Under the pieces are notes generated by a model that saw nothing but the letters and a program-made list of their open reading frames with translations, made no database searches and was not told where the DNA came from. Made by a program: the position numbers and the translations under genes. This document shows, one piece after another, positions 1 through 6,616 of a stretch of 15,756 nucleotides of DNA; within the stretch, counting starts at the first letter, position 1, and the number at the start of each line of letters is the position of its first letter. The stretch covers positions 1 to 15,756 of the forward strand of contig DASTLA010000304.1 in assembly GCA_035715525.1 (NCBI GenBank), in the 5' to 3' direction. Source of the DNA: JAHBWI01 sp035715525 (GTDB taxonomy: Bacteria > Nitrospirota > Nitrospiria > Nitrospirales > Nitrospiraceae).

Positions 1-160
1 ATTCCTTCGGCACAGCGCCTTCACGAAGCGCCGGCTTGACCGCCATGGCGAGGAACGCGAGCCCTCCGATCCAGATGACCGCGGAGACGAGGTGAAGCCA
101 GTGATTGACGATGGGAATCAGCTGGTTGAAGTCGAGGAAAACGCTTTGAAGGGAATCCAT
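1..160 (-). CDS. CopD-like integral membrane protein, N-terminal part
   Basis: Partial gene: only the first 53 codons lie in the window and the rest runs off the left edge. The start is the ATG at 160-158. The translation has a short polar N-terminus, then a hydrophobic segment at about residues 20-44 containing HLVSAVIWIGGLAF, followed by basic residues. A histidine before a W-(I/V)-G-G-L-x-F helix is typical of the CopD copper-resistance membrane domain and similar small heme- or copper-associated membrane families; HemJ is a weaker alternative. It is the last visible gene of the minus-strand block and is separated from the radical SAM gene by hairpin repeat copy A. No clear Shine-Dalgarno sequence precedes it. 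Function cannot be fixed from 53 residues. Confidence 0.6.
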   Translation of the reverse strand, partial: MDSLQSVFLDFNQLIPIVNHWLHLVSAVIWIGGLAFLAMAVKPALREGAVPKE

Positions 161-169
161 TATGAGGTC

Positions 170-264
170 AGTTCTGAATTATGAGTGCTGGATTATGAAT
201 CCGAATTATGGGTATCTCGATCCGAGTTTCCGCTACGATGCAGCCATTCAGAATTCAGAATTTA
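170..264. repeat. Heptamer-built hairpin repeat, copy A
   Basis: Inverted repeat with arms at 170-187 and 245-262 (about 15 of 18 positions pair) around a 57-nt centre. The left arm reads as imperfect 7-nt units of consensus TGAATNN, in phase at 175, 182, 189 and 196 (TGAATTA, TGAGTGC, TGGATTA, TGAATCC). The right arm reads as the complementary units CCATTCA (244) and GAATTCA (251). The right arm overlaps the stop codon (257-255) and the last codons of the radical SAM gene, so that protein's final residues are encoded by the repeat. Related copies lie at 1654-1738 and 5658-5738. Confidence 0.75.
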
Positions 265-1640
265 AAGACCGGTGCGTCGTTGCCGAAGCGTTTTTTCCGC
301 AGCTCTTCCATCAACTCGACGGTGACGAGCGCGATACCCTCTTCGCGGGCATGGCGCTCGACTCCTTTTTTGACCATCGCCCGTAAAAAGTACGGGATAC
401 GGCTCAGACGAAGCTGGGACGCTTCGTCCCAGGCGATGTCCGTTTCCTCAGGAGTATTGAACGCAACACGGATCTTTTCGCCGCCTTTCGGGGTGTACAG
501 GCACCACTGATCTTCGTCCAGCCAATCGCCGTGGTCCACGTAGGGACGGGCCCGGCAGCCGCCGCAAATGTCGGAATACTCGCAGTCGCCGCACTTTCCT
601 TTGAGGTGCGGATACCGGAAGGAGTTGAAGATATCCGAGCGTTCCCACAGATCGACGAAGCTGGTTTCACGGATGTTCCCGGCCGACAACGGCATGTAGG
701 GACAAGGCGTGAGTTCGCCGTTCGGAGTCACGCGCGCGTAGTTGGTTCCTGCCAGGCAACCCCCTCCCATGTAGCCGGTGGCCTTCGTCAGCGGCGAGTT
801 GGGATCCTTCTCATAGGCGAGGCGCTTGAAGTGCGGCGCGCAACGGGCGCGCACCAGCATATCCTTGTACTTGTCTTGAGAATCGACCAAGAATCCGAGC
901 ACCTCTTCATATTGCTCCGGTGTGATGTCGGTCAATTCTTCGCCGCGTCCCGTGCAGACCATGAAAAAGACGTTCAGCACCCGCGCGCCCAGCTGGTGGG
1001 CCCAGTCCACGACGTTCGGCAATTCCTTATAGTTCATCGGCTGCGCGCTGAAGTGAATTTGGAACTGCAGGCCGTTGCGCTTGGCGGCTTCGATGCCGGC
1101 CACCGCGCTCGCGAACGCGCCCGGAACGCCGCGGAACCGATCGTGTTTGGCCGCATCGAGCGAATCGATGCTGATGCCGACTCCCATCACGCCGATGTCG
1201 ACGAGGGTTTTCGCCATACGGTCATTGATCAACATGCCGTTAGTCCCGAACACGACCATAAAGCCCAGGCGCACCGCGTGACGCGCAATATCCAAAATAT
1301 CGGGGCGAACCAGCGGCTCTCCACCGGTAATGACGAGCAGGCAGCCTTTATTGACTTCGGCGATCTGATCAATGAGGCGAAAGCATTCCTCGGTGCTCAA
1401 TTCGTCGCTGCCGCCGCCGGCCTTGGTCGTGGCATCGAGGTAGCAGTGGTCGCATTTGAGGTTGCACCGCTTGGTGAGATTCAGCGCCACCAGATAGGGC
1501 TTGAAGTCGTCGACGGTACGCCCGTCGTTGGGCGCCATCGAGGGCGAACCGGGGCCAAAGAATTGGGAAATTTGCTGTTGCAGGGATCCCAGCATTCCTC
1601 CCATAGCAGGCACGTTGACGATCGGCAGTGATTTACCCAT
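255..1640 (-). CDS. NirJ/AhbD-like radical SAM/SPASM protein with C-terminal PCP_red domain
   Basis: A 461-residue radical SAM enzyme. The 4Fe-4S/SAM motif CxxxCxxC is Cys59, Cys63 and Cys66 (RCNLKCDHC), followed by the SAM-binding TGGEP motif near residue 105. The C-terminal half is a SPASM-type auxiliary cluster region with PNGELTPCPYMPLSAGNIRE and KCGDCEYSDICGGCRARP. This is close in wording to the heme d1 enzyme NirJ and the alternative-heme enzymes AhbC/AhbD, which modify porphyrin side chains. Residues about 402-455 (IAWDEASQ... through ...VTVELMEELRKKRFG) match the PCP_red domain otherwise found at the C-terminus of BchB/ChlB. Tetrapyrrole chemistry is therefore plausible but not proven. 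The chosen start is the ATG at 1640; a GGAGG lies only 2 nt upstream, which is unusually close, and an internal Met (residue 13) is an alternative. Confidence 0.88.
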   Translation of the reverse strand: MGKSLPIVNVPAMGGMLGSLQQQISQFFGPGSPSMAPNDGRTVDDFKPYLVALNLTKRCNLKCDHCYLDATTKAGGGSDELSTEECFRLIDQIAEVNKGCLLVITGGEPLVRPDILDIARHAVRLGFMVVFGTNGMLINDRMAKTLVDIGVMGVGISIDSLDAAKHDRFRGVPGAFASAVAGIEAAKRNGLQFQIHFSAQPMNYKELPNVVDWAHQLGARVLNVFFMVCTGRGEELTDITPEQYEEVLGFLVDSQDKYKDMLVRARCAPHFKRLAYEKDPNSPLTKATGYMGGGCLAGTNYARVTPNGELTPCPYMPLSAGNIRETSFVDLWERSDIFNSFRYPHLKGKCGDCEYSDICGGCRARPYVDHGDWLDEDQWCLYTPKGGEKIRVAFNTPEETDIAWDEASQLRLSRIPYFLRAMVKKGVERHAREEGIALVTVELMEELRKKRFGNDAPVFKF

Positions 1641-1653
1641 AACCTCCAGAAGT

Positions 1654-1738
1654 TGGATGTTGAATTATAAATGCTGAATGTGTGAATCAGACGAAGCAGG
1701 CGTCATTCGTACAATTCAAAACTCAACATCAGAATTCA
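1654..1738. repeat. Heptamer-built hairpin repeat, copy B
   Basis: Fills the gap between the USP-PCP_red gene (stop at 1752) and the radical SAM gene (start at 1640). The left arm has in-phase 7-nt units at 1654, 1661, 1668 and 1675 (TGGATGT, TGAATTA, TAAATGC, TGAATGT). The right arm has CAATTCA (1712), AAACTCA (1719) and GAATTCA (1732). The segments at 1656-1673 and 1712-1730 pair to form a long imperfect stem. It is the same family as copies A and C, sharing TGAATTA/TGAATGT units and the CAATTCA unit. Confidence 0.75.
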
Positions 1739-1751
1739 GAACGTGGCAAAG

Positions 1752-3842
1752 CTAGGAACCAGCTTTGCCGGTCAGGTTGGCAATCATGTCCTTGAGATTG
1801 CCGGTCTTCATCGCTTCCGCCATGTAGCCCTTGGCCTGATCGATGCCCTCGTTGGCGACTTCGAGCGTGATGACGGTCGTGCCGATTTTCTCGGCATGCT
1901 TTTCGATCAACGCCCGCGTGCAGTCGCGCATGAACCCTTCGGGGGCCCGTTCGAGGCGGGCCTGCGCGTCGGCGGTCCAGCTGTAGGGGGAACTCGGCTC
2001 CGCAGGCGCCTTGTCGACCTCCTCGCCTGTTCCGTTGGTCGACGTGCCAGTTCCAGTGCGCTCGAGCGCGGCGGCCGCTTCCGGCGCGGTGCCGGTGCCT
2101 TTGTTGGCGAAGATCGGCTGGTAATCTTCCGAGGCCGCTTCTTGAATCATCGGCGCGGCATATTCGAGCGTGATGGTCGTCATGCCCAGCTTGCGGGCAC
2201 TCTTCTCAATCTTCGCCTTGGCCCGACGCCGTTGGAAACCGGCCGGTACGGCGCGAATGGCCTCCTTGGCGTCCTTGGTCCACTGCATCGGAATGTCGTC
2301 GTAGGCGACGTCCATCTCCAATCCGCCTTCCGTCTTGGCCGCCGCTTCAAAGATCGACTTGTCGACCTGCTTGAATCGGTCGCCCTCCGCGGCGCAGACG
2401 GGACACTTCACCGGCGTGTCACCCTTGCCGATGTATCCACAGCCGTCGCAGACATAATAGTTCTGGCTCATGCGGTCGAGGTACGCCTGGGTCGTCGAAG
2501 TCGGCGCGGGCTTTTCTTCGACCACCTGGGACATCATTCCGCTCAATGTCGAACCCATCAGGTCTTTGGCCACCGCATCGTCGGCCTGCATCTTGTCACG
2601 GTCGATGCCCGAAGCATCGAGGCTTCCGCCCAATGCACGCATCGCATCCATGGCGCCCTTCGGCAAGATATGGCCGACCGCGGCGTCGACCACCGTGTTG
2701 CTGATGATCGTATGGCCCTTTTCAATGGCGTAACGGTGGATGGCGGTCTTGGCGACTCCGCGCGCGAACACGGGAATCTTTTCCATCCTCCGAAGCGCTT
2801 CCTCCGTCCAGGCGATGGTGTATTCCGCCTGGGTATCGATGGGCGGCACGTATTTGCGGTTCGACACGAGGATATTGCAGGGCGCGGTACGCAGCAGATT
2901 TTCGGTGTTGCTGCCGATGTCCATGTCCTCGTCGCTGTGGACGCCGATGCGCCCCACGATCAGCAGCGCGGGAATGTCCTTGCGGACGTATTGAATGATC
3001 TTTTCAAAGGCCTTGCCGTCCAACAGCGTCGTCTTGACGTCCGTCTGTTCCGCCTGCGCGATTTCCCGTGAGATGTCGAGGTGCGACTGGTAAATTTTGG
3101 CAAGCCCGCTGTCGATGACTTCTTCGTGGAGCTTCTCCTGCTCCTTGAAGCGGAACACCTTGCCGGCCTCTTCGTTGAGCACGCCGGAAATGCTGTGGAA
3201 CGCGGCATAGTGAAAGTAGGGATCGAATGCCGAGATCACCTCAACCGGCCGATCGAACGCTTTCCCCAGCGCAAGACCGGTCATGAGCCCGCCGAACGAA
3301 TAGGGACTGCCGTCCACGGCTACGACAATCCTTCCATTGCCCATCGGTTCGGTCCGCTTGATGATCAGCATGTCGGAATTACGAACCCGACGGAGCACGC
3401 GCTCCGTGTTGCTTCCGATGACGCTGTCCTTGACCGCCCCCACACCCAGCGCGCCCATGATGACCAGATCATAGGCGTTGGTGTTGATGTCCTCGGCGAG
3501 CACTTTCCAATTACGCCCTTCGAGCGAACGACGTTCGATAGGGAGGTTCGCCTCCGTGCATTTCTTATCGACGTAGTCGAGGTACGAATCCGTAATGATC
3601 TGCAGCCCGCGGGTAATCAGCGAGTCGTGGATTTGACGCTGGCGATCGAGCTCCTTTTCGTCGTGATACTCTTCCGGCAGGCCCGCTTCCATCTGTTTGA
3701 ACCGTTTATCGTGCATTTTGGCCGCGTAGACGTGGCTCCCAACGATTTTGGAGCCGAACACCTTCGCAAGCTCAATTCCCACGTCGACCGCCTGATTCGA
3801 ATGATCAGAATTGTCGACAGGGATATATATCGTCTTGTACAT
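1752..3842 (-). CDS. Tandem universal stress protein fused to three PCP_red domains and a rubredoxin-like knuckle
   Basis: A 696-residue protein with an unusual architecture. Residues 1-162 and 171-328 are two UspA domains. Both keep the ATP-type loop G-x2-G-x9-G-S (G130/G133/G143-S144 and G297/G300/G310-S311), so both are predicted to bind nucleotide. Residues 344-390 are a PCP_red-like domain (IAWTEEALRRMEKIP). Residues 461-494 are a rubredoxin-like metal knuckle with Cys465, Cys468, Cys480 and Cys483 (YVCDGCGYIGKGD, KCPVC). Two more PCP_red-like domains follow at 520-566 and 620-668, joined by a Gly/Thr/Glu/Ala-rich linker. There is no signal peptide or membrane segment, so it is probably cytoplasmic. 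The start at 3842 is supported by AGGAGG with 7-nt spacing; an in-frame upstream start at 3869 has no such support. A stress-responsive tetrapyrrole- or metal-binding role is inference. Confidence 0.88.
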   Translation of the reverse strand: MYKTIYIPVDNSDHSNQAVDVGIELAKVFGSKIVGSHVYAAKMHDKRFKQMEAGLPEEYHDEKELDRQRQIHDSLITRGLQIITDSYLDYVDKKCTEANLPIERRSLEGRNWKVLAEDINTNAYDLVIMGALGVGAVKDSVIGSNTERVLRRVRNSDMLIIKRTEPMGNGRIVVAVDGSPYSFGGLMTGLALGKAFDRPVEVISAFDPYFHYAAFHSISGVLNEEAGKVFRFKEQEKLHEEVIDSGLAKIYQSHLDISREIAQAEQTDVKTTLLDGKAFEKIIQYVRKDIPALLIVGRIGVHSDEDMDIGSNTENLLRTAPCNILVSNRKYVPPIDTQAEYTIAWTEEALRRMEKIPVFARGVAKTAIHRYAIEKGHTIISNTVVDAAVGHILPKGAMDAMRALGGSLDASGIDRDKMQADDAVAKDLMGSTLSGMMSQVVEEKPAPTSTTQAYLDRMSQNYYVCDGCGYIGKGDTPVKCPVCAAEGDRFKQVDKSIFEAAAKTEGGLEMDVAYDDIPMQWTKDAKEAIRAVPAGFQRRRAKAKIEKSARKLGMTTITLEYAAPMIQEAASEDYQPIFANKGTGTAPEAAAALERTGTGTSTNGTGEEVDKAPAEPSSPYSWTADAQARLERAPEGFMRDCTRALIEKHAEKIGTTVITLEVANEGIDQAKGYMAEAMKTGNLKDMIANLTGKAGS

Positions 3843-3941
3843 CGAGATGCCTCCTGGGCAACGCCTCATTAGGGTGAACGCCGCCGCGCAACCGCCGGTA
3901 ATTCAAACGGTTGGACGAGAATCCGCCCTAAAAGAAGCGGC

Positions 3942-3971
3942 ATGATAGCATCGTGCTCTTTAGGAATGCAA
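3942..3971 (-). promoter_or_regulatory. Predicted sigma70-type promoter for the USP-PCP_red gene
   Basis: Reading the minus strand, TTGCAT (3971-3966) is followed after 18 bp by TATCAT (3947-3942), preceded by TG plus one base (TGCTATCAT), an extended -10 pattern. Transcription would start near 3935, leaving a leader of about 93 nt before the ATG at 3842. This is the only gap of the left block without a hairpin repeat, which fits a new transcription start here. Confidence 0.5.
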
Positions 3972-4006
3972 GCAAACGGCCGATGGAACGGGGCTCGTCC
4001 CCTGCT

Positions 4007-5653
4007 CTAACCGACTGAACCCACAGTAGACTTTTGCGATGGAGCGCCGACCGGCTGCGACGGGCGACGCGATCGAAGAATGTGCTCCAAGGTCAAGAGC
4101 GCTTCTCGTCCTGAGTTATGCTCGACGCCGCGGATCAGGTTCCCGTCGGCATAGTGGGGGACGACTTGATCGGCCGGTTGCCCGGTGGTCGTCTGCGATA
4201 AGGATCCCGACCAGGCTCTGGGGTCACGGCTGCCTGCCTTGCGTCCCCAAGCCGTGAGGCAAGCTTTGGCAATGAGCTTATTAAGCGGCGCGGGGTTATA
4301 GAGCAGCTTGCGGATACTGGTGGGGGTGAGCAGCAGCGGATTGTAGCCGGCGGACAGGTAGCCTTCTTCCAGCAGCCGATGCTCCAGATCGGTATTGGGC
4401 TGGATTCCCAAGAAGAACATGAGCGGGAAGACCCGTTCTTCACCCAGGATCGATGCCACTTTCTTATAGGACTCCACGCTCTGAAGCAGGCTCTCTTCGG
4501 TTTCCTTGGGAGAATTGAGTGAATAATTCAGGATAATCTTGCCTTTGAAGCCCGCCTCCGCCAGGTAGCGACAACCGTCATAGAGGCGTTCGAGCTTGAA
4601 TCCCATGTGAAGATTGTTCAGCACCTCCTGGGAGCCGGACGTGATGGCGACTTCCAGGTCGCCGACCCCGGACCGCACCATAAGTTTGGCCAACTCCGGT
4701 GTGATCAGCGAGGTACGGATATAGCCCGACCATTCGATTTCGAGCTTCTCGCTCAGGATGCGCTCAAGGATTTCGGTACATTGCGGATACGATTCTTTGC
4801 CGGTGATGAACTGTGCGTCGGTAAACCAGAATCGTCTCGCTCCCCATTGGCGATAATGCTGGGCGATGTCGCGCACGACCATCTCGGGCGGACGGTAGCG
4901 GACCCGCTTACCTTCTATATAAGGGTACAGACAGAACGCACAGTCGTAGGGGCAGCCGCGCTTCGTCTGTACTCCGATCGAGTCCTCTCGATAGGCTTCG
5001 AATTGCGGAAAGATCGACGTGAGATAAGGAAGGTCTACGGTAAGTGCGTCCAGGAGGGCCGGGGACCGCTGTTCGCCTTTGCGGATCCGTTTTCCCTCTC
5101 GAACGATGTACCGCTCCCCCTCCAGCGATTCGCCGCTGATCACTTTCAAGATCGCGTCCTCTCCTTCGCCGAGGATGCCGATCGTGCCTTCCGGAAGCTT
5201 TTCGATGAGTTGCTCGGCAAAGGCCGTGAAGGCTCCGCCGCCGACCATGATGCGGCTCTTGGGAAACTCCTTGCGGATGAGCCAAGGGTAGGAGAGGTTG
5301 GCCCGGATATGGCTGTAGTACCGGTACAGTTGTTTCAGTCCTTCGAATGAGGCCATCACGCGCTTGATGGGATTGCTGGCGAAATAAAAATTGAACGCGT
5401 GTTCGAGCGACGCATCCCCCTCGTGAGGAGAAAAGATCTGAATGTCCCGCCAGGAGAAGCACACCAGGGCTGGCTTGAAATCGAGGGCCGCATCGCGGAC
5501 GGCCTGGCTGCGATGGGATTCCGGGAACAGCGACAGATCCAGAATGCGCTGGCGCACCTCCGGCTTCCGGCGGTGAATAAAATCAGCCAGATAGGTCACC
5601 CCGATCGGGTAGACCTTCTTGCAGGGGAGGAAGATGTAGAGAATGGATTCCAT
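4007..5653 (-). CDS. B12-binding-type radical SAM protein
   Basis: A 548-residue protein with a two-part layout. Residues about 1-200 form a Rossmann-like cobalamin-binding-type domain (PIGVTYLADFI near 16-26, VGGGAFTAF at 137-145, GEGEDAI at 162-168). Residues about 225-430 form a radical SAM core with Cys234, Cys238 and Cys241 (KRGCPYDCAFC). No DxHxxG cobalamin motif is visible, which is common in this class. Members include BchE, P- and C-methyltransferases and hopanoid methylases. The substrate here is unknown. The start is the ATG at 5653, where the family-like sequence MESILYIFLPCK begins; no Shine-Dalgarno is present because repeat copy C lies immediately upstream. An in-frame TTG at 5713 would add 20 repeat-encoded residues and is unlikely. 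The last ~80 residues, rich in Arg, Ser and Pro, look poorly conserved. Confidence 0.82.
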   Translation of the reverse strand: MESILYIFLPCKKVYPIGVTYLADFIHRRKPEVRQRILDLSLFPESHRSQAVRDAALDFKPALVCFSWRDIQIFSPHEGDASLEHAFNFYFASNPIKRVMASFEGLKQLYRYYSHIRANLSYPWLIRKEFPKSRIMVGGGAFTAFAEQLIEKLPEGTIGILGEGEDAILKVISGESLEGERYIVREGKRIRKGEQRSPALLDALTVDLPYLTSIFPQFEAYREDSIGVQTKRGCPYDCAFCLYPYIEGKRVRYRPPEMVVRDIAQHYRQWGARRFWFTDAQFITGKESYPQCTEILERILSEKLEIEWSGYIRTSLITPELAKLMVRSGVGDLEVAITSGSQEVLNNLHMGFKLERLYDGCRYLAEAGFKGKIILNYSLNSPKETEESLLQSVESYKKVASILGEERVFPLMFFLGIQPNTDLEHRLLEEGYLSAGYNPLLLTPTSIRKLLYNPAPLNKLIAKACLTAWGRKAGSRDPRAWSGSLSQTTTGQPADQVVPHYADGNLIRGVEHNSGREALLTLEHILRSRRPSQPVGAPSQKSTVGSVG

Positions 5654-5657
5654 AAAC

Positions 5658-5738
5658 AATTCTGAATGTTGAATTATGAACGATGAATGGGCGAAAGGGG
5701 AAGACGGTGACAATTCAGCATTCAGAACTCAGGATTCC
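5658..5738. repeat. Heptamer-built hairpin repeat, copy C
   Basis: The most regular copy. The left arm has four consecutive in-phase 7-nt units starting at 5663, 5670, 5677 and 5684 (TGAATGT, TGAATTA, TGAACGA, TGAATGG). The right arm has CAATTCA (5711), GCATTCA (5718), GAACTCA (5725) and GGATTCC (5732). Arms 5658-5677 and 5710-5729 pair at 17 of 20 positions around a 32-nt loop. It occupies nearly all of the gap between the ubiE-like stop (5739) and the B12-type radical SAM start (5653). Confidence 0.8.
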
Positions 5739-6521
5739 TCATTTTGTTGCAATGTGGATCGCCACGATGCCGCCGGTCAGATTGCGATACTGCACTTCAC
5801 GGAATCCTGCCTCCTTTAAGAGGGCCGCCAGGCGCTCCTGGTCGGGAAACGTGCGAATGGAAGCGGGAAGATATTCGTATACTCCCGTGCGGTCTCGCGC
5901 GACCTTCGTGCCGATCCAGGGCAACAAACGAAACGAGTACCAATCGTAGAGCCGCCGCAACCAGCCGTAGACCGGTCGCGAAAACTCCAGACAGACGAAT
6001 CGGCCGCCGGGTCGCAGCACGCGCCGGATTTCCATGAACGCCAGCATGAGGTTGCCGACGTTGCGCATGCAGAAACCGGTCGTGACGGCATGGAACGTGT
6101 CGTCCGGGAAACCCAAGCGTTCGGCATTGGCCTGCAAACAGGTGATTCGCGGTCGCAGGCCCTGCTTCGCAACCTTCCGCAGTCCTTCCGCCAGCATCGC
6201 ATGGTTCAGATCGGAGGCGATGACACGGCCGCCGAGGCCCATGCTGGACTCGATCAGCAGCGCGAGATCGGCCGTGCCGGCCCCGATGTCGAGCGCGCGC
6301 CCCTGACTGACGACCGGAACATACGAAGCCGTAAGCTTTTTCCAATGATGATGGAGTCCGAAACTGAGCAGCGTGTTGTTGAGATCGTAGACGCCGGCAA
6401 TGGCGGTAAACATCCGCTGGACCGCCTGCTCTCGGGCCTGACCGGACCAGGTGGAGACGGCCTGTGGCGGAGCAGTTCCCTGAGAGTCGGACGACGCCAG
6501 CGGTTCGCCTACCTGTAGCAT
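5739..6521 (-). CDS. ubiE: UbiE/MenG-type quinone C-methyltransferase
   Basis: Predicted SAM-dependent methyltransferase for the C-methylation step of menaquinone (MenG) or ubiquinone (UbiE) biosynthesis. In the 260-residue form, the UbiE signature is clear at Y45-DLNNTLLSFGLHHHW-60. SAM motif I is LDIGAGTAD (77-85), the second family signature RRVLRPGG follows, and the protein ends with the typical GFREVQYRNLTGGIVAIH. The N-terminal ~30 residues before the conserved core are variable. The start is uncertain: ATG at 6521 was chosen, but an in-frame TTG at 6548 would add nine residues. Neither has a Shine-Dalgarno. On the minus strand a perfect TTGACA (6558-6553) lies just upstream but has no good -10 partner. 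The gene is divergent from uvrA, with repeat copy C directly after its stop. Confidence 0.92.
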   Translation of the reverse strand: MLQVGEPLASSDSQGTAPPQAVSTWSGQAREQAVQRMFTAIAGVYDLNNTLLSFGLHHHWKKLTASYVPVVSQGRALDIGAGTADLALLIESSMGLGGRVIASDLNHAMLAEGLRKVAKQGLRPRITCLQANAERLGFPDDTFHAVTTGFCMRNVGNLMLAFMEIRRVLRPGGRFVCLEFSRPVYGWLRRLYDWYSFRLLPWIGTKVARDRTGVYEYLPASIRTFPDQERLAALLKEAGFREVQYRNLTGGIVAIHIATK

Positions 6522-6566
6522 GGGCTCAGGGGTAGCACCCGGTTTCAAGCTTTGTCAAGGTGACGG

Positions 6567-6582
6567 GCAAGCGATCGCTTGC
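6567..6582. promoter_or_regulatory. 16-bp perfect palindrome in the ubiE/uvrA divergent region, candidate operator
   Basis: GCAAGCGATCGCTTGC is a perfect 16-bp inverted repeat in the only divergent intergenic region of the window. It overlaps the -35 region predicted for uvrA and lies close to the start of ubiE, so a bound dimer could affect both genes. The match to the cyanobacterial HIP1 core GCGATCGC is probably coincidental. It does not match the E. coli or Bacillus LexA boxes. Confidence 0.45.
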
Positions 6583-6605
6583 GACGGCATCTCTTTTGTT
6601 ATAAT
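6579..6605 (+). promoter_or_regulatory. Predicted uvrA promoter giving a near-leaderless mRNA
   Basis: A perfect TATAAT sits at 6600-6605. A weak -35 candidate TTGCGA lies at 6579-6584, with a short 15-bp spacer. The -10 box ends only 11 nt before the uvrA ATG (6617), so transcription would begin about 4-6 nt before the start codon, leaving no room for a ribosome-binding site. None is visible there. Confidence 0.55.
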
Positions 6606-6616
6606 CCACGACTCTC

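Noticed and set aside
531..1631. A 366-codon open frame on the plus strand
   Set aside because: Antisense to the radical SAM gene, with no recognisable motifs or ribosome-binding site; typical of GC-rich coding DNA.
1743..3071. A 442-codon open frame on the plus strand
   Set aside because: Antisense to the USP fusion, which has clear domains and an AGGAGG start; the plus-strand product is Arg/Gly/His-rich without family features.
5654..5713. A longer N-terminus for the B12-type radical SAM protein from a TTG at 5713
   Set aside because: The added residues are encoded entirely by the hairpin repeat and are not family-like.
170..5738. The repeated TGAAT-type units as a CRISPR array
   Set aside because: Units are 7 nt, contiguous and folded as hairpins, with no unique spacers and no cas genes.
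6571..6578. GCGATCGC read as a cyanobacterial HIP1 site
   Set aside because: It is the centre of a longer 16-bp palindrome at a promoter, and gene content does not suggest a cyanobacterium.
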